The notes beneath the pieces were generated by a model. It saw only the letters and a list, made by a program, of their open reading frames with translations, was not told the origin of the DNA and made no database searches. This document shows positions 1 to 7,352 of a stretch of DNA of 32,742 bases, one piece after another (the stretch's first letter is position 1; each line of letters begins with the position of its first letter). The translations under genes were made by a program, and so were the position numbers. The DNA comes from JBBRCX01 sp038204465 (lineage in GTDB: Bacteria > Planctomycetota > Phycisphaerae > Tepidisphaerales > Tepidisphaeraceae): NCBI GenBank assembly GCA_038204465.1, contig JBBRCX010000052.1, positions 1-32,742 on the forward strand, read 5' to 3'.

Positions 1-12
1 AATAGTTTTCCT

Positions 13-314
13 CGTCGCGCAGCACGGTTGAGCACGTGAAAGACAATCCCGCCCGGTGCCTTTCGCAGACGCCTCGCCATGGCCAGACATGCTACCGACG
101 ACGCAACGAATTGCCAATAAGTACTCCCGACCCCCTTCTGGAATCGACCCCCTTTCCGGAATCCGTCGCGCAGTACGGTTGAGCGCGTGAAAGACAATCC
201 CGTCCGACGCCTTTCGCAGACGCCTCGCCATGGCGAGGCATGCTACCGACGACGCAACGAATTGCCAATAAGTACTCCCGACCCCCTTCCGGAAGGACCC
301 CCTTCCGGAACCCC
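13..314. repeat. 151-bp tandem direct duplication (two copies)
   Basis: Bases 13-163 and 164-314 align at a constant offset of 151 without visible indels. They share the CGTCGCGCAG start, the GTGAAAGACAATCCCG segment, TTTCGCAGACGCCTCGCCATGG and the block ending in AATTGCCAATAAGTACTCCCG. The copies differ by scattered substitutions, and similarity fades in the last part, where TTCCGGAA motifs begin. No convincing reading frame runs through it. The window starts just before copy 1, so further copies may lie to the left. Confidence 0.9.
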
Positions 315-340
315 CCTTCCGGAACTCACCCCTTCTGGAA
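131..340. repeat. Cluster of six C(4-6)TTCCGGAA-type motifs
   Basis: A C-run followed by the palindrome TTCCGGAA, or the variant TTCTGGAA, occurs at 131-143, 148-161, 282-294, 298-310, 311-324 and 329-340. The last four are closely packed. Two lie in the end of duplication copy 1. The palindromic core with an asymmetric C-run could be a protein-binding site cluster or a simple-sequence expansion. Nothing in the sequence decides between these. Confidence 0.75.
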
Positions 341-465
341 CCAGATTGCTGAGCTGCGGCGGCTCGACCGCTTCCGTCGATCGAAAAACGATCGACATCG
401 CAGATGAAGATCCTCGTGCACCCTCAAAATCGAGTCGGCAGACAAAACCTGGACGGGGGGCGAGC

Positions 466-683
466 CGGAAGCCGAGCGGTTTCGCGGCGGTCGGTTGATG
501 GTCAGCGGCTGGCGAGCGGATGGCACAGTATTGGTCAGGGGTCGGGGGTGCGGTGGAAGCGGTTCGGGGGCGCGGTGGGTGGGCGGTGGGAGCTTCATGG
601 GGATCTGATGGAGGGTCGATGGTCGACGCATGCGGCGGCGATGGAGCGGCGATGGGGATCGGATGGGGTGCGCTTGGGTTTTT
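466..683 (+). repeat. 11-bp-period TGG array 1
   Basis: TGG triplets fall in exact 11-bp register from 499 to 675: 17 positions, of which 14 are TGG, two are CGG (543, 565) and one is TGC (631). CGG continues the register leftward at 488, 477 and 466. Many units read GATGG or CGATGG, and the other positions are degenerate. There is no insertion or deletion across the array. It ends in GCGCTTGGGTTTTT (670-683), which is also the end of the array at 29072-29212. Conceptual translations show tryptophan every 11 residues, an automatic result of 33 = 3 x 11, so this is not evidence for a protein. The 1-893 interval contains no other supported gene. Confidence 0.85.
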
Positions 684-893
684 GGCGTGAAAAGTGTGTT
701 CTTGGACGGTTTCGCGGGCCTGCGGCGTTGTCGGGACCTGACTTCGGTGATCGGGGGGGAGCAGGCAGAGGACCGAGATTTTCGGCAGTTGTCACCCGCC
801 GCCTTGGAGAAGCAGGTCTTTGCCTGGAATGCGGAACCTGTCGCGTTCATCCTTCCGCCCCTGGCCGAGGAGCGAACGGCGCGGCCGCTCCGG

Positions 894-2360
894 CTACTCG
901 CGGACGGATGCCAGCGCCGGTGATTCCGACACGCGCACGACGCACCGGTCCGCCGGGGTGGCGTTAAGCAGCGCCTGCAGCGTCTCGAGATCGCTGACCC
1001 GCTTCCCGGCTACGGAGGCGATGACCGAGCCTTGCGTGATCCCCTGCTTTGCAAGAGAACTCGCCGGATCGATGGCGAAGACCATGAGCCCCTGCGGCCG
1101 ACGCGCGGCAGGAAAGTCCGCGGTCGGTGGGATCGGGCCAAGCAGCGCCCCGCGCCAGCGCATGCGCTGCGTCTGCCGTGTGACTGCGGCGGCCGGAGTC
1201 GGACGGCGGCGCAGGCTTACGGTGAATCTCTTCTCCACCCCGCCACGCGCGACGCGCGCAGAAACCGGCTGATCAACCGGCGACGCGCCGACGATTCGAA
1301 CCAGATGGTCACCGTCACGCACGTTCTCACCATTGAACTGGACGACAACGTCGCCGGGTCTGAGGTGGGCCGCCTCGGCGGGTGAGTTTCGCTCCACCAG
1401 ATCGATTCGACCTCCGGCGGCGCCTGCAATTCCCGCCTCCTTGCACTCATCGGCGGTTGGCGTGCCAACCCGCGCGCCGAGGTAGGCGTAGAGCACCTCC
1501 CGGCCCTGCTTCAGGTTGTCCAGGACCTGCCGGACACGCGATGAGGCTGCGATGGCAAAGCCGATCCCGTTGGTATTCTTCTGCGGAAGGATGACGGCGC
1601 TGTTGATCCCAATAACGTCGCCGCTCATGTCCAGGAGCGGACCGCCGGAGTTGCCGGGATTGATCTGTGCTGAGGTTTGGATCAAATCACTGTAAAGCCT
1701 GTCTTCTTTTCCGGAGAGGTGAGGAAGCGAGCGCCCGGTGGCGCTGACCACGCCGATGCTGAGGCTGAGCGTTCCTTCGCTGGCCAGTCCGTACGGGTTT
1801 CCGAGCGTGAGTGCCCATTGTCCGCGCTGCACTTCGTCCGACTTGGCGAAGCGAAGGACCGGCAGGCGCGAGGCCGGGATCTTCAGGACCGCCAGGTCGG
1901 AGCGCGGATCCGTTCCCACGACGATCGCCGGATAGACCCTGCTGTCGTCGGTGGTGACCCAGATCTGCTCCGCTTTGCCGACGACATGATCGTTGGTGGC
2001 GATGTAGCCATCGCTGTCGAAGATGAAGCCGGTGCCGACAATGCGATCGACATTGTCCAGCAGTGCCGCCAGTTTTTCCGGATTGAGATCCTGGGCGCGC
2101 ATGGCGTCTGAGTTGACGGGAGTGTCAACGGCGGAGATCGCGACGATCGCCGGCGCGGCGCGGACAGCGATGGATTCGAATTGGCTTTGAAGATCGGCAA
2201 GATGAAGCGTGTCGGATGTGTCGGCCCGGGCCTGCGCGCGCACGGCGGCGGCGAGCGGCGTTTGAAATGGGGGGAAAAAGACCGCAGTGATGAGAAGGGA
2301 AGCCACTCCAATGAGCGCGGTGGTGCGATGACGGGCGCCGAATAGGGACCGAAGAGCCAT
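894..2360 (-). CDS. Trypsin-like serine protease with two PDZ domains (DegP/HtrA family)
   Basis: This is a periplasmic or envelope quality-control endopeptidase of the HtrA/DegP class, 488 residues. A hydrophobic stretch at about residues 15-40 suggests a signal peptide or membrane anchor. The S1C protease domain follows, with a visible catalytic triad: His125 in TNDHVV, Asp155 in RSDLAVLK and Ser238 in NPGNSGGPL. A first PDZ domain spans roughly residues 290-375, after the GIGFAI segment. A second, more divergent C-terminal PDZ-like region covers about 415-485. The order protease-PDZ-PDZ and the length fit DegP/DegQ. The ATG at 2360 has only a weak ribosome-binding site. The gene lies downstream of recA on the same strand, but a strong hairpin separates the two, so it probably has its own transcript. 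The specific paralogue (DegP, DegQ or another) cannot be fixed. Confidence 0.93.
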   Translation of the reverse strand: MALRSLFGARHRTTALIGVASLLITAVFFPPFQTPLAAAVRAQARADTSDTLHLADLQSQFESIAVRAAPAIVAISAVDTPVNSDAMRAQDLNPEKLAALLDNVDRIVGTGFIFDSDGYIATNDHVVGKAEQIWVTTDDSRVYPAIVVGTDPRSDLAVLKIPASRLPVLRFAKSDEVQRGQWALTLGNPYGLASEGTLSLSIGVVSATGRSLPHLSGKEDRLYSDLIQTSAQINPGNSGGPLLDMSGDVIGINSAVILPQKNTNGIGFAIAASSRVRQVLDNLKQGREVLYAYLGARVGTPTADECKEAGIAGAAGGRIDLVERNSPAEAAHLRPGDVVVQFNGENVRDGDHLVRIVGASPVDQPVSARVARGGVEKRFTVSLRRRPTPAAAVTRQTQRMRWRGALLGPIPPTADFPAARRPQGLMVFAIDPASSLAKQGITQGSVIASVAGKRVSDLETLQALLNATPADRCVVRVSESPALASVRE

Positions 2361-2466
2361 CAGAGAGTTCCAGCGAGGCCGTCACGCCAGGCCCGGTTAC
2401 CGGACCTTTGGTCTCCCTCGCGCGGTCCCCGCGCGGATGAGAGTTGCACCACGTTGGCAATCGGCG

Positions 2467-2513
2467 GGCCGTCGGACGCGGGAGCGAACTCCCGCAGCCG
2501 ACGGCCAATTTTT
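2467..2513 (+). terminator. Strong hairpin followed by a T-run between recA and the protease gene
   Basis: GGCCGTCGG (2467-2475) pairs with CCGACGGCC (2498-2506). Inside, GCGGGAG (2478-2484) pairs with CTCCCGC (2489-2495) around the loop CGAA, with a 2-nt mismatch between stems. AATTTTT follows at 2507-2513 on the plus strand. Read on the minus strand, the strand of recA, the hairpin has A-residues before it and no T-run after it. A canonical terminator here would therefore serve plus-strand, antisense transcription. It may still stop or protect recA mRNA by its stability. Confidence 0.55.
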
Positions 2514-2556
2514 GCCGAGTTGCTTTCGCTGGTGCCGTGTGGCTCGCTCGAGTCTT

Positions 2557-3699
2557 TTAGGCACCCGCTTCGGCCGGCTCCGTCTCCGCCGTCGCGGGCT
2601 CAGTCGCCCGGTTGGCGTTCACCATTCCCTTGGATTGGAGCACGGCCGCACGGATTTCATCGGCCAGTTCACGGTTCTCCGACAGGAAGAATTTGGCGTT
2701 TTCGCGGCCCTGGCCGAGCCGCGTCGACTTGTAGTTGTACCAGGCGCCGGTCTTCTCCACGATGTTTCCTAGGGCCGCCAGATCGAGCAGATCGCCTTCA
2801 TAGCTGATGCCGCGGTCGAACATGATGTCAAACTCCGCATCGCGGAACGGCGGCGCGATCTTGTTCTTCACCACCCGGGCCCGCGTGCGGTTTCCGACCG
2901 CGACTTCTCCCTCCTTGATGGTGCCGGTGCGGCGGACGTCGATACGGATGGAGGAGTAAAACTTCAAAGCCCTTCCGCCGGGCGTCGTCTCGGGGTTGCC
3001 GAACATGACGCCGATCTTCTCGCGGATCTGGTTGATGAAGATGACGGTAGTGCGGCTCTTGGCGATGGCGGCGGTCAACTTGCGCAGCGCCTGGCTCATC
3101 AGCCGGGCCTGCAGGCCGACGTGGGTATCGCCCATCTCGCCTTCAATTTCGGCGCGGGGGATGAGCGCAGCGACGGAATCGATGACGATCACATCCACCG
3201 CATTGGAGCGGACGAGCAGCTCGCAGATTTCCAGGGCCTGCTCGCCGCTGTCGGGCTGCGAGACAAGCAGGTCGTCGAGCTTCACGCCGAGGCGCTTGGC
3301 CCACGACGGGTCGAGGGCGTGCTCCGCGTCGATAAAAGCGGCGACGCCGCCGGCTTTCTGCGCGTTGGCGACGATATGCAGGGTGAGGGTGGTCTTGCCG
3401 CTGGACTCGGGACCGAAGACCTCGAGCACCCGCCCGCGGGGAACGCCGGCGCCGCCCAGTGCAATATCCAGGCTCAGGCTGCCGGTGGCGATTCCGTCGA
3501 TCATCTTCGGCTGGCTGTCAAGCTTCATCACGGCGCCTTTGCCGAACTGTTTTTCAATCTGCTGCACGGCGCGGTTGAGCGCCGAATCGCGCGCGGGATT
3601 GGGCGACTCGGGCGCCGGCTTGGCCGGCTCGCGCGCCACATCCTTCTTCGCGTCCGCAAAATCCTTCTTCGGGTCCGTCTTTTCGAGGGACTTGGCCAC
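2557..3699 (-). CDS. recA: Recombinase RecA
   Basis: RecA binds single-stranded DNA, drives strand exchange in recombinational repair and stimulates SOS-repressor cleavage. The 380-residue product has the family core: Walker A GPESSGKTT at residues 96-104, the catalytic Glu region DAEHALDP (Glu126), a Walker B strand VIVIDSVAALIP, and the loop 2 region FGNPETTPGGRALKFY. The N-terminal 40 residues are a Lys/Ala/Pro-rich extension, and the C-terminal tail is Ala/Glu-rich. The start is GTG at 3697-3699, with AGGAG six bases upstream. An ATG lies between the two but is out of frame. The upstream gene is 249 bp away, and a plausible promoter is present in that gap, so recA is probably transcribed on its own as well as by read-through. 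Confidence 0.98.
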   Translation of the reverse strand: MAKSLEKTDPKKDFADAKKDVAREPAKPAPESPNPARDSALNRAVQQIEKQFGKGAVMKLDSQPKMIDGIATGSLSLDIALGGAGVPRGRVLEVFGPESSGKTTLTLHIVANAQKAGGVAAFIDAEHALDPSWAKRLGVKLDDLLVSQPDSGEQALEICELLVRSNAVDVIVIDSVAALIPRAEIEGEMGDTHVGLQARLMSQALRKLTAAIAKSRTTVIFINQIREKIGVMFGNPETTPGGRALKFYSSIRIDVRRTGTIKEGEVAVGNRTRARVVKNKIAPPFRDAEFDIMFDRGISYEGDLLDLAALGNIVEKTGAWYNYKSTRLGQGRENAKFFLSENRELADEIRAAVLQSKGMVNANRATEPATAETEPAEAGA

Positions 3700-3868
3700 G
3701 GCATGCTCCTAACCGCCGGGTGTGTTGGTCAGCCGGCGTATGTGCGGCCGGCATTGCACCGACGCGCGTGGGTGGCGACTTAGTGGCGAGCGAGCATCCG
3801 TTGCACCTCGCCAACTGAACTCGACGGAAGCCGCCCGGACCGTCCCTGTTCAGTGTTTGTAAGGGTCA

Positions 3869-3897
3869 ATAGTAGAGTCACAAGTCGTCTAAAGCAA
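3869..3897 (-). promoter_or_regulatory. Candidate sigma-70-type promoter for recA
   Basis: On the minus strand TTGCTT (3892-3897) and TACTAT (3869-3874) are separated by 17 bases. The match to consensus is moderate (3 of 6 and 4 of 6), but the spacing is ideal and the site lies in the only long gap upstream of recA. I see no recognisable LexA-type palindrome. Confidence 0.35.
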
Positions 3898-3948
3898 CGG
3901 CGAAGCTTGAGAAAAAAACTGTTGTATCAGAGCAGGCCTGAAGCTTCG

Positions 3949-4503
3949 TCACTGCGGCGGGAATTGCGCCACCGGAAGGTACTGTGCGCCCGCGGGCCGA
4001 AGCTTGCTCTCGACCAGTGCAAAGGAATGAATGATGAACTCTGGCCCGGGAAACCGGCCCGCCACCCGATCGGTCAGCCGCTCGCGCTCGCTCGCGCGCA
4101 GCGCTTCCCGCGGACGGCCCAGCGTAACATGGGCTCGGAAGGGCCGAGCTTCGTTCGGGAATCCGCCTGCGAGACATATGTCTTCAATCTGTTGATGCAA
4201 CCGGCGAAGTTCCTCGAGATCACCGCTCAGGCCGGCCGTGATCACGCGGATAGGCCCGCGCTCCGGGAAACACTGCAGGCCCATCGGCCGCAGGCACAGC
4301 GGCCTAAATGAGTCGACTTCTTTCAGACGCTTGGTGAGGCTCGTCGCGGCCTGGGCGTCCACCGCACCGAGAAACTTCAGCGTCACATGGAAGTTCTCCG
4401 CGCGCGTCCATGACACCCGTTCAATCTCCTTGAGAGAATCGGTCAGATCATTGAAGAAGCGCCGCGTCTGTTCGTCGAGTAACAGGGCGAGGAAGAGGCG
4501 CAT
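3949..4503 (-). CDS. thpR: LigT/ThpR-type 2'-5' RNA ligase (RNA 2',3'-cyclic phosphodiesterase)
   Basis: This is a 2H-phosphoesterase superfamily protein that acts on 2',3'-cyclic phosphate or 2'-5' linked RNA ends. Both signature motifs are visible: HVTL at residues 39-42 (FHVTLKFLG) and HVTL at 125-128 (RAHVTLGRPR), about 85 residues apart as the fold requires. Length is 184 residues, typical of the family. I chose the ATG at 4503 because MRLFLAL is how family members begin. A TTG at 4536 would add 11 residues. The gene follows the PfkB kinase with a short gap (37 bp, or 4 bp with the TTG start), so the two are almost certainly cotranscribed. The physiological substrate is unknown, as for most bacterial members. 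Confidence 0.9.
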   Translation of the reverse strand: MRLFLALLLDEQTRRFFNDLTDSLKEIERVSWTRAENFHVTLKFLGAVDAQAATSLTKRLKEVDSFRPLCLRPMGLQCFPERGPIRVITAGLSGDLEELRRLHQQIEDICLAGGFPNEARPFRAHVTLGRPREALRASERERLTDRVAGRFPGPEFIIHSFALVESKLRPAGAQYLPVAQFPPQ

Positions 4504-4540
4504 CGCTCGAACCAGGCAGCCGGGTTTCGAACTCAACCGA

Positions 4541-5443
4541 TCAGAAGCTCATCGCGGTCTTGTACTCATGCCAGCGGTGGTCGATGGCGTCGCGGGTGGT
4601 GGACTGCAGGCCGGCCAGCGAGAAGTCGGCGATCGTGAAACTCGCGACCACCGTGCCAAACGCGAGAGCGCGCTTGATGGTGGCGGCGGAGAAATTCCCT
4701 TGTGTGGCGAGGTAACCCATCATCCCGCCGGCGAAGCTGTCGCCGGCGCCGGTGGGATCGATCACCTGCTCGGCGGGGAACGCGGGGAGCACGAAAGTGT
4801 CGCGCTCGCTGCACATCAGCGCACCGTGCTCGCCTTTCTTGATCACCACGAATTTCGGCCCCAGCTTCAACACCTCGCGCGCGGCCTTGATCAGGTTCTT
4901 CTCGTTCGTGAGCAGGCGGGCTTCGCCGTCGTTGAGAACCAGCCCATGGATGTTCTTGAGCAGTTTCGTCAGCTCGACTCGCTCGGTCTGGATCCAGAGA
5001 TTCATCGTATCGGCGACGACCAGGCGCGGGGCTTTCAGCGATGCGAGCATCTCCTGCTGGAGCAGCGGGTGGGTGTTGGCGAGGAAGACGTATTTGCTGT
5101 CGATAAAGTTCTGCGGGATCTTCGGGGCGCGCTCGGCCAGGACGTTCAGGTCGACCTCGACCGTGACGGCTTCATTCAGGTTCTGAATGTAAGAGCCGTG
5201 CCAGCGGAAGGTCTTGCTCCCCTTGCGGATCTCCAGGCCGCCGGTGTCAACATCGCGGCCTTCAAACGCGGTCCAAAGGCTTCGTGGGCAATCATCGCCA
5301 ACGACGCCGACCAGGCGCACGGGCGCGAAGAATGACGCCGCGTAGGAGAAATAGACGGCGGAACCGCCGATCACGTCATCGCGGTGGCCGGAGGGGGTGT
5401 CGACTGTGTCGAGGCCGATCGATCCCGTCACGAGCAGAGACAT
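4541..5443 (-). CDS. PfkB-family carbohydrate kinase
   Basis: This is a ribokinase-like ATP-dependent kinase of 300 residues. The N-terminal GGSAVYFSYAA segment (residues 26-36) corresponds to the first PfkB signature. DPTGAGDSFAGG (229-240) is the second signature, with Asp235 the predicted catalytic base and the GAG turn the anion hole. The substrate is not predictable; sugars, nucleosides and similar alcohols are all possible. This divergent type, beginning MSLLVTGSIG, is one I associate with Planctomycetota. A GGAG ribosome-binding site lies inside the last codons of the upstream gene, which stops only 3 bases before this start. That points to coupled translation in a PIN-like / PfkB / LigT operon. 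Confidence 0.93.
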   Translation of the reverse strand: MSLLVTGSIGLDTVDTPSGHRDDVIGGSAVYFSYAASFFAPVRLVGVVGDDCPRSLWTAFEGRDVDTGGLEIRKGSKTFRWHGSYIQNLNEAVTVEVDLNVLAERAPKIPQNFIDSKYVFLANTHPLLQQEMLASLKAPRLVVADTMNLWIQTERVELTKLLKNIHGLVLNDGEARLLTNEKNLIKAAREVLKLGPKFVVIKKGEHGALMCSERDTFVLPAFPAEQVIDPTGAGDSFAGGMMGYLATQGNFSAATIKRALAFGTVVASFTIADFSLAGLQSTTRDAIDHRWHEYKTAMSF

Positions 5444-5446
5444 GGT

Positions 5447-5848
5447 TCACTCCATGGAAGCGCGCCTGCTGCGATCGGCCTGGTGATTGCCAGGCAGCTG
5501 CCGCACCTTTACGCGCGTGCCGGTGACGGTGTAGAGCCGGCCCGGCGTCAGGCGCTTATAGCGGTTGAAGAGGCGGTCGACCGCATCGTCCTGCTCGACC
5601 TCGCCGCCCGGCGCCTGCAGGAAGACGATTGAGCGGCCGAAGCTCATGCGCGATTCAAATGGCGCCGACGCCAGCGCGGGATCAGCGGTGATGACATCGA
5701 GTTGCTGAACTTGCGCCGCCTCGAGCACCTCAATCGCCGCAGCCTCAGGGGCAAGAGAAATCTCTACTGCCTGCCGCGTCTGATGTCCATGCCGCTGCAG
5801 CGCCTCGCCGACGGCGCCCGCCAAAGAGCCATGCAAGAGCCAGCGCAT
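5447..5848 (-). CDS. PIN-like (DUF5615/Mut7-C-type) hypothetical protein
   Basis: The 133-residue protein begins RWLLHGSLAGAVGEALQRHGH and continues with EAAAIEVLEAAQ...DVITADPALA. This alternation resembles the DUF5615/Mut7-C branch of PIN-like nuclease folds, in which an early acidic or polar residue and the D in xTxDxxL line the active site. The usual early acidic residue (DE in LLDEN) is replaced here by HG, so catalysis is doubtful. The C-terminal 40 residues are basic. It is the first gene of a three-gene minus-strand operon with the PfkB kinase and RNA ligase. The ATG at 5848 has no obvious Shine-Dalgarno sequence. Fold assignment is from pattern only. Confidence 0.7.
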   Translation of the reverse strand: MRWLLHGSLAGAVGEALQRHGHQTRQAVEISLAPEAAAIEVLEAAQVQQLDVITADPALASAPFESRMSFGRSIVFLQAPGGEVEQDDAVDRLFNRYKRLTPGRLYTVTGTRVKVRQLPGNHQADRSRRASME

Positions 5849-5987
5849 CAGCGCATCGTAAAGGGCATCCCCCAGCGCAGCAAACCGCGAGCGTCAGCGC
5901 CGTAATTTGTTTTCACGGGTCATTCGCCACGGCTGTGCGAAGCGCGGGCAGCGGCTTAGAATCCCATGCTTTCATCGAGGAATCGCT

Positions 5988-6590
5988 GTGGCTGATGCGC
6001 CGGCTTATCTGGCCCCTTACCTCAAAGCGGTACGGCGGCATGGATCGACGTTCCCATCGCTGCTGTGGGCAAGTCCGTCCACGCAGGCGACGCGCTTCGA
6101 CGCGATCTGCGGCATCGAAGACCTGAATGGAGAGTCGGTGCTCGACGTCGGCTGCGGCCGCGCAGACCTCCTCGACTTCATGCTTGCGCATCAGGTGCGC
6201 CCGGCCGACTATGTCGGGATCGAAGCGGTAGAGGAACTGGCGCGGGCGGCGGAGGCGAAGGGACACGCAAATCTGACCATCCTTCGCGCGGACTTCGTGA
6301 GCGAGCCGGCTCGGATGTTCGTCGGCGCCGACGCCGTCATTTTCAGCGGATCGCTGAACACCCTGGACGATGATGCTTTCTATGGAACGATTGGCCGGGC
6401 GTTCGAGGCGACAGCGGACTGGTTGATCTTTAACTTTCTCTCCTCGTCATACCTGGCGGCGAAGGATTACCTCTATTGGCGCCGGGCGCCGCAGGTTGAA
6501 TCTTTTGTGCGAAAACTCACGCGAGACGTGCGCGTGTTGTCTGGCTATCTGCAAGGCGACTGCACGATCGCCCTGAGACGCGAGCTGTGA
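5988..6590 (+). CDS. Class I SAM-dependent methyltransferase
   Basis: This 200-residue protein has a Rossmann-fold methyltransferase domain. Motif I is VLDVGCGRAD (residues 51-60), followed by an acidic end of strand 2 in DYVGIEAVEEL and a motif-IV-like region ADAVIFSGSLNTLDDD. The substrate is unknown. I chose the GTG at 5988 because GAGGA sits six bases upstream and the extra 27 residues of the longer frame look non-homologous. The gene runs divergently from the PIN-like gene and is followed 21 bp later by the PHP phosphatase, with which it probably forms an operon. Confidence 0.88.
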   Translation: MADAPAYLAPYLKAVRRHGSTFPSLLWASPSTQATRFDAICGIEDLNGESVLDVGCGRADLLDFMLAHQVRPADYVGIEAVEELARAAEAKGHANLTILRADFVSEPARMFVGADAVIFSGSLNTLDDDAFYGTIGRAFEATADWLIFNFLSSSYLAAKDYLYWRRAPQVESFVRKLTRDVRVLSGYLQGDCTIALRREL

Positions 6591-6611
6591 TTCGTGTGAC
6601 GCGAGGGCGAT

Positions 6612-7334
6612 GTGAGCAGCGGGCGGATCGACGTTCATTCCCACCTTCTTCCCGGCGTTGACGATGGCTGTCAGTCGCTGGAGGAATCGCTGATGTGCGC
6701 GCGGGTGATGGTGCGCGAGGGGTACACGCACAGCTTCTGCACGCCGCACATCTGGCCCAGTCTTCCGAAGAACAACGTCAAGATGATCACGGAGAAGACG
6801 GCAGCGCTGCAGGGGGCGCTGGAGAATGCGAAGATCCCGCTGACGCTGCTGCCGGGCGGCGAGATCAACCTGCGCGAAGACACCTTGAAGACCGCGCCCG
6901 AAGAACTCGTCAGCTATGCGATGCGGCGGCAGTTCGTCCTCATCGACCTCTGGGCGGAGAAGCTTCCGGAATTCTTCAACCTGGCGGTGAAATGGTTCCA
7001 GTCGATCGGGGTCGTGGTTGTGCTGGCCCATCCGGAGCGGATGCGCGCGATTCAGACCGAACCCGGCCTGGCGTTGAAACTGCACGAGACGGGGGTGTTG
7101 CTGCAGGGAAACCTGCAGTGCCTGAGCGATCCTCCGGAGACGGCGACGCGACGGCTGGCGGAGCGATTCCTTCTCGGTGGGCGCTACTTCATGCTGGGCA
7201 GCGACCTGCACAACCTGGCCTCGCTCCCCCAGCGCATCGCCGGACTCCACCGCGCGACGGAACTGGTGGGGTCGGAGATCGTTCGCATGCTGACGGTGAC
7301 GAATCCGGGGCGACTTCTGCCGCGGGAGAAGTAA
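6612..7334 (+). CDS. CpsB/YwqE-type PHP-domain tyrosine-protein phosphatase
   Basis: The 240-residue protein opens with DVHSHLLPGVDDG (residues 7-19), the metal-binding PHP signature of the CpsB/CapC/YwqE phosphatases that dephosphorylate bacterial tyrosine kinases controlling polysaccharide export. Other metal ligands are visible in CTPHIWP (His46), PGGEINL (Glu84), LAHPERM and GSDLHN. Length is close to the family's usual 240-255. The start is GTG at 6612 with a weak GAGGG upstream. No cognate BY-kinase or capsule export gene is in the window, although a processive glycosyltransferase lies 4 kb away. The gene follows the methyltransferase on the same strand and ends 18 bp before the convergent peptidase. 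Confidence 0.9.
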   Translation: MSSGRIDVHSHLLPGVDDGCQSLEESLMCARVMVREGYTHSFCTPHIWPSLPKNNVKMITEKTAALQGALENAKIPLTLLPGGEINLREDTLKTAPEELVSYAMRRQFVLIDLWAEKLPEFFNLAVKWFQSIGVVVVLAHPERMRAIQTEPGLALKLHETGVLLQGNLQCLSDPPETATRRLAERFLLGGRYFMLGSDLHNLASLPQRIAGLHRATELVGSEIVRMLTVTNPGRLLPREK

Positions 7335-7352
7335 CACGAGCGGGTGAAAGCG

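Noticed and set aside
13..340. Possible CRISPR array
   Set aside because: There are only two 151-bp copies with no unique spacers, and the short motifs are palindromes rather than CRISPR repeats.
404..967. Plus-strand frame with tryptophan every 11 residues
   Set aside because: Any frame through an 11-bp-period TGG array must show an 11-residue pattern. No start signal or domain supports translation, and the end of the frame runs over the protease gene.
5849..5987. Promoter for the methyltransferase (TAGAAT at 5957-5962)
   Set aside because: The -10 is fair but no acceptable -35 lies 16-18 bases upstream.
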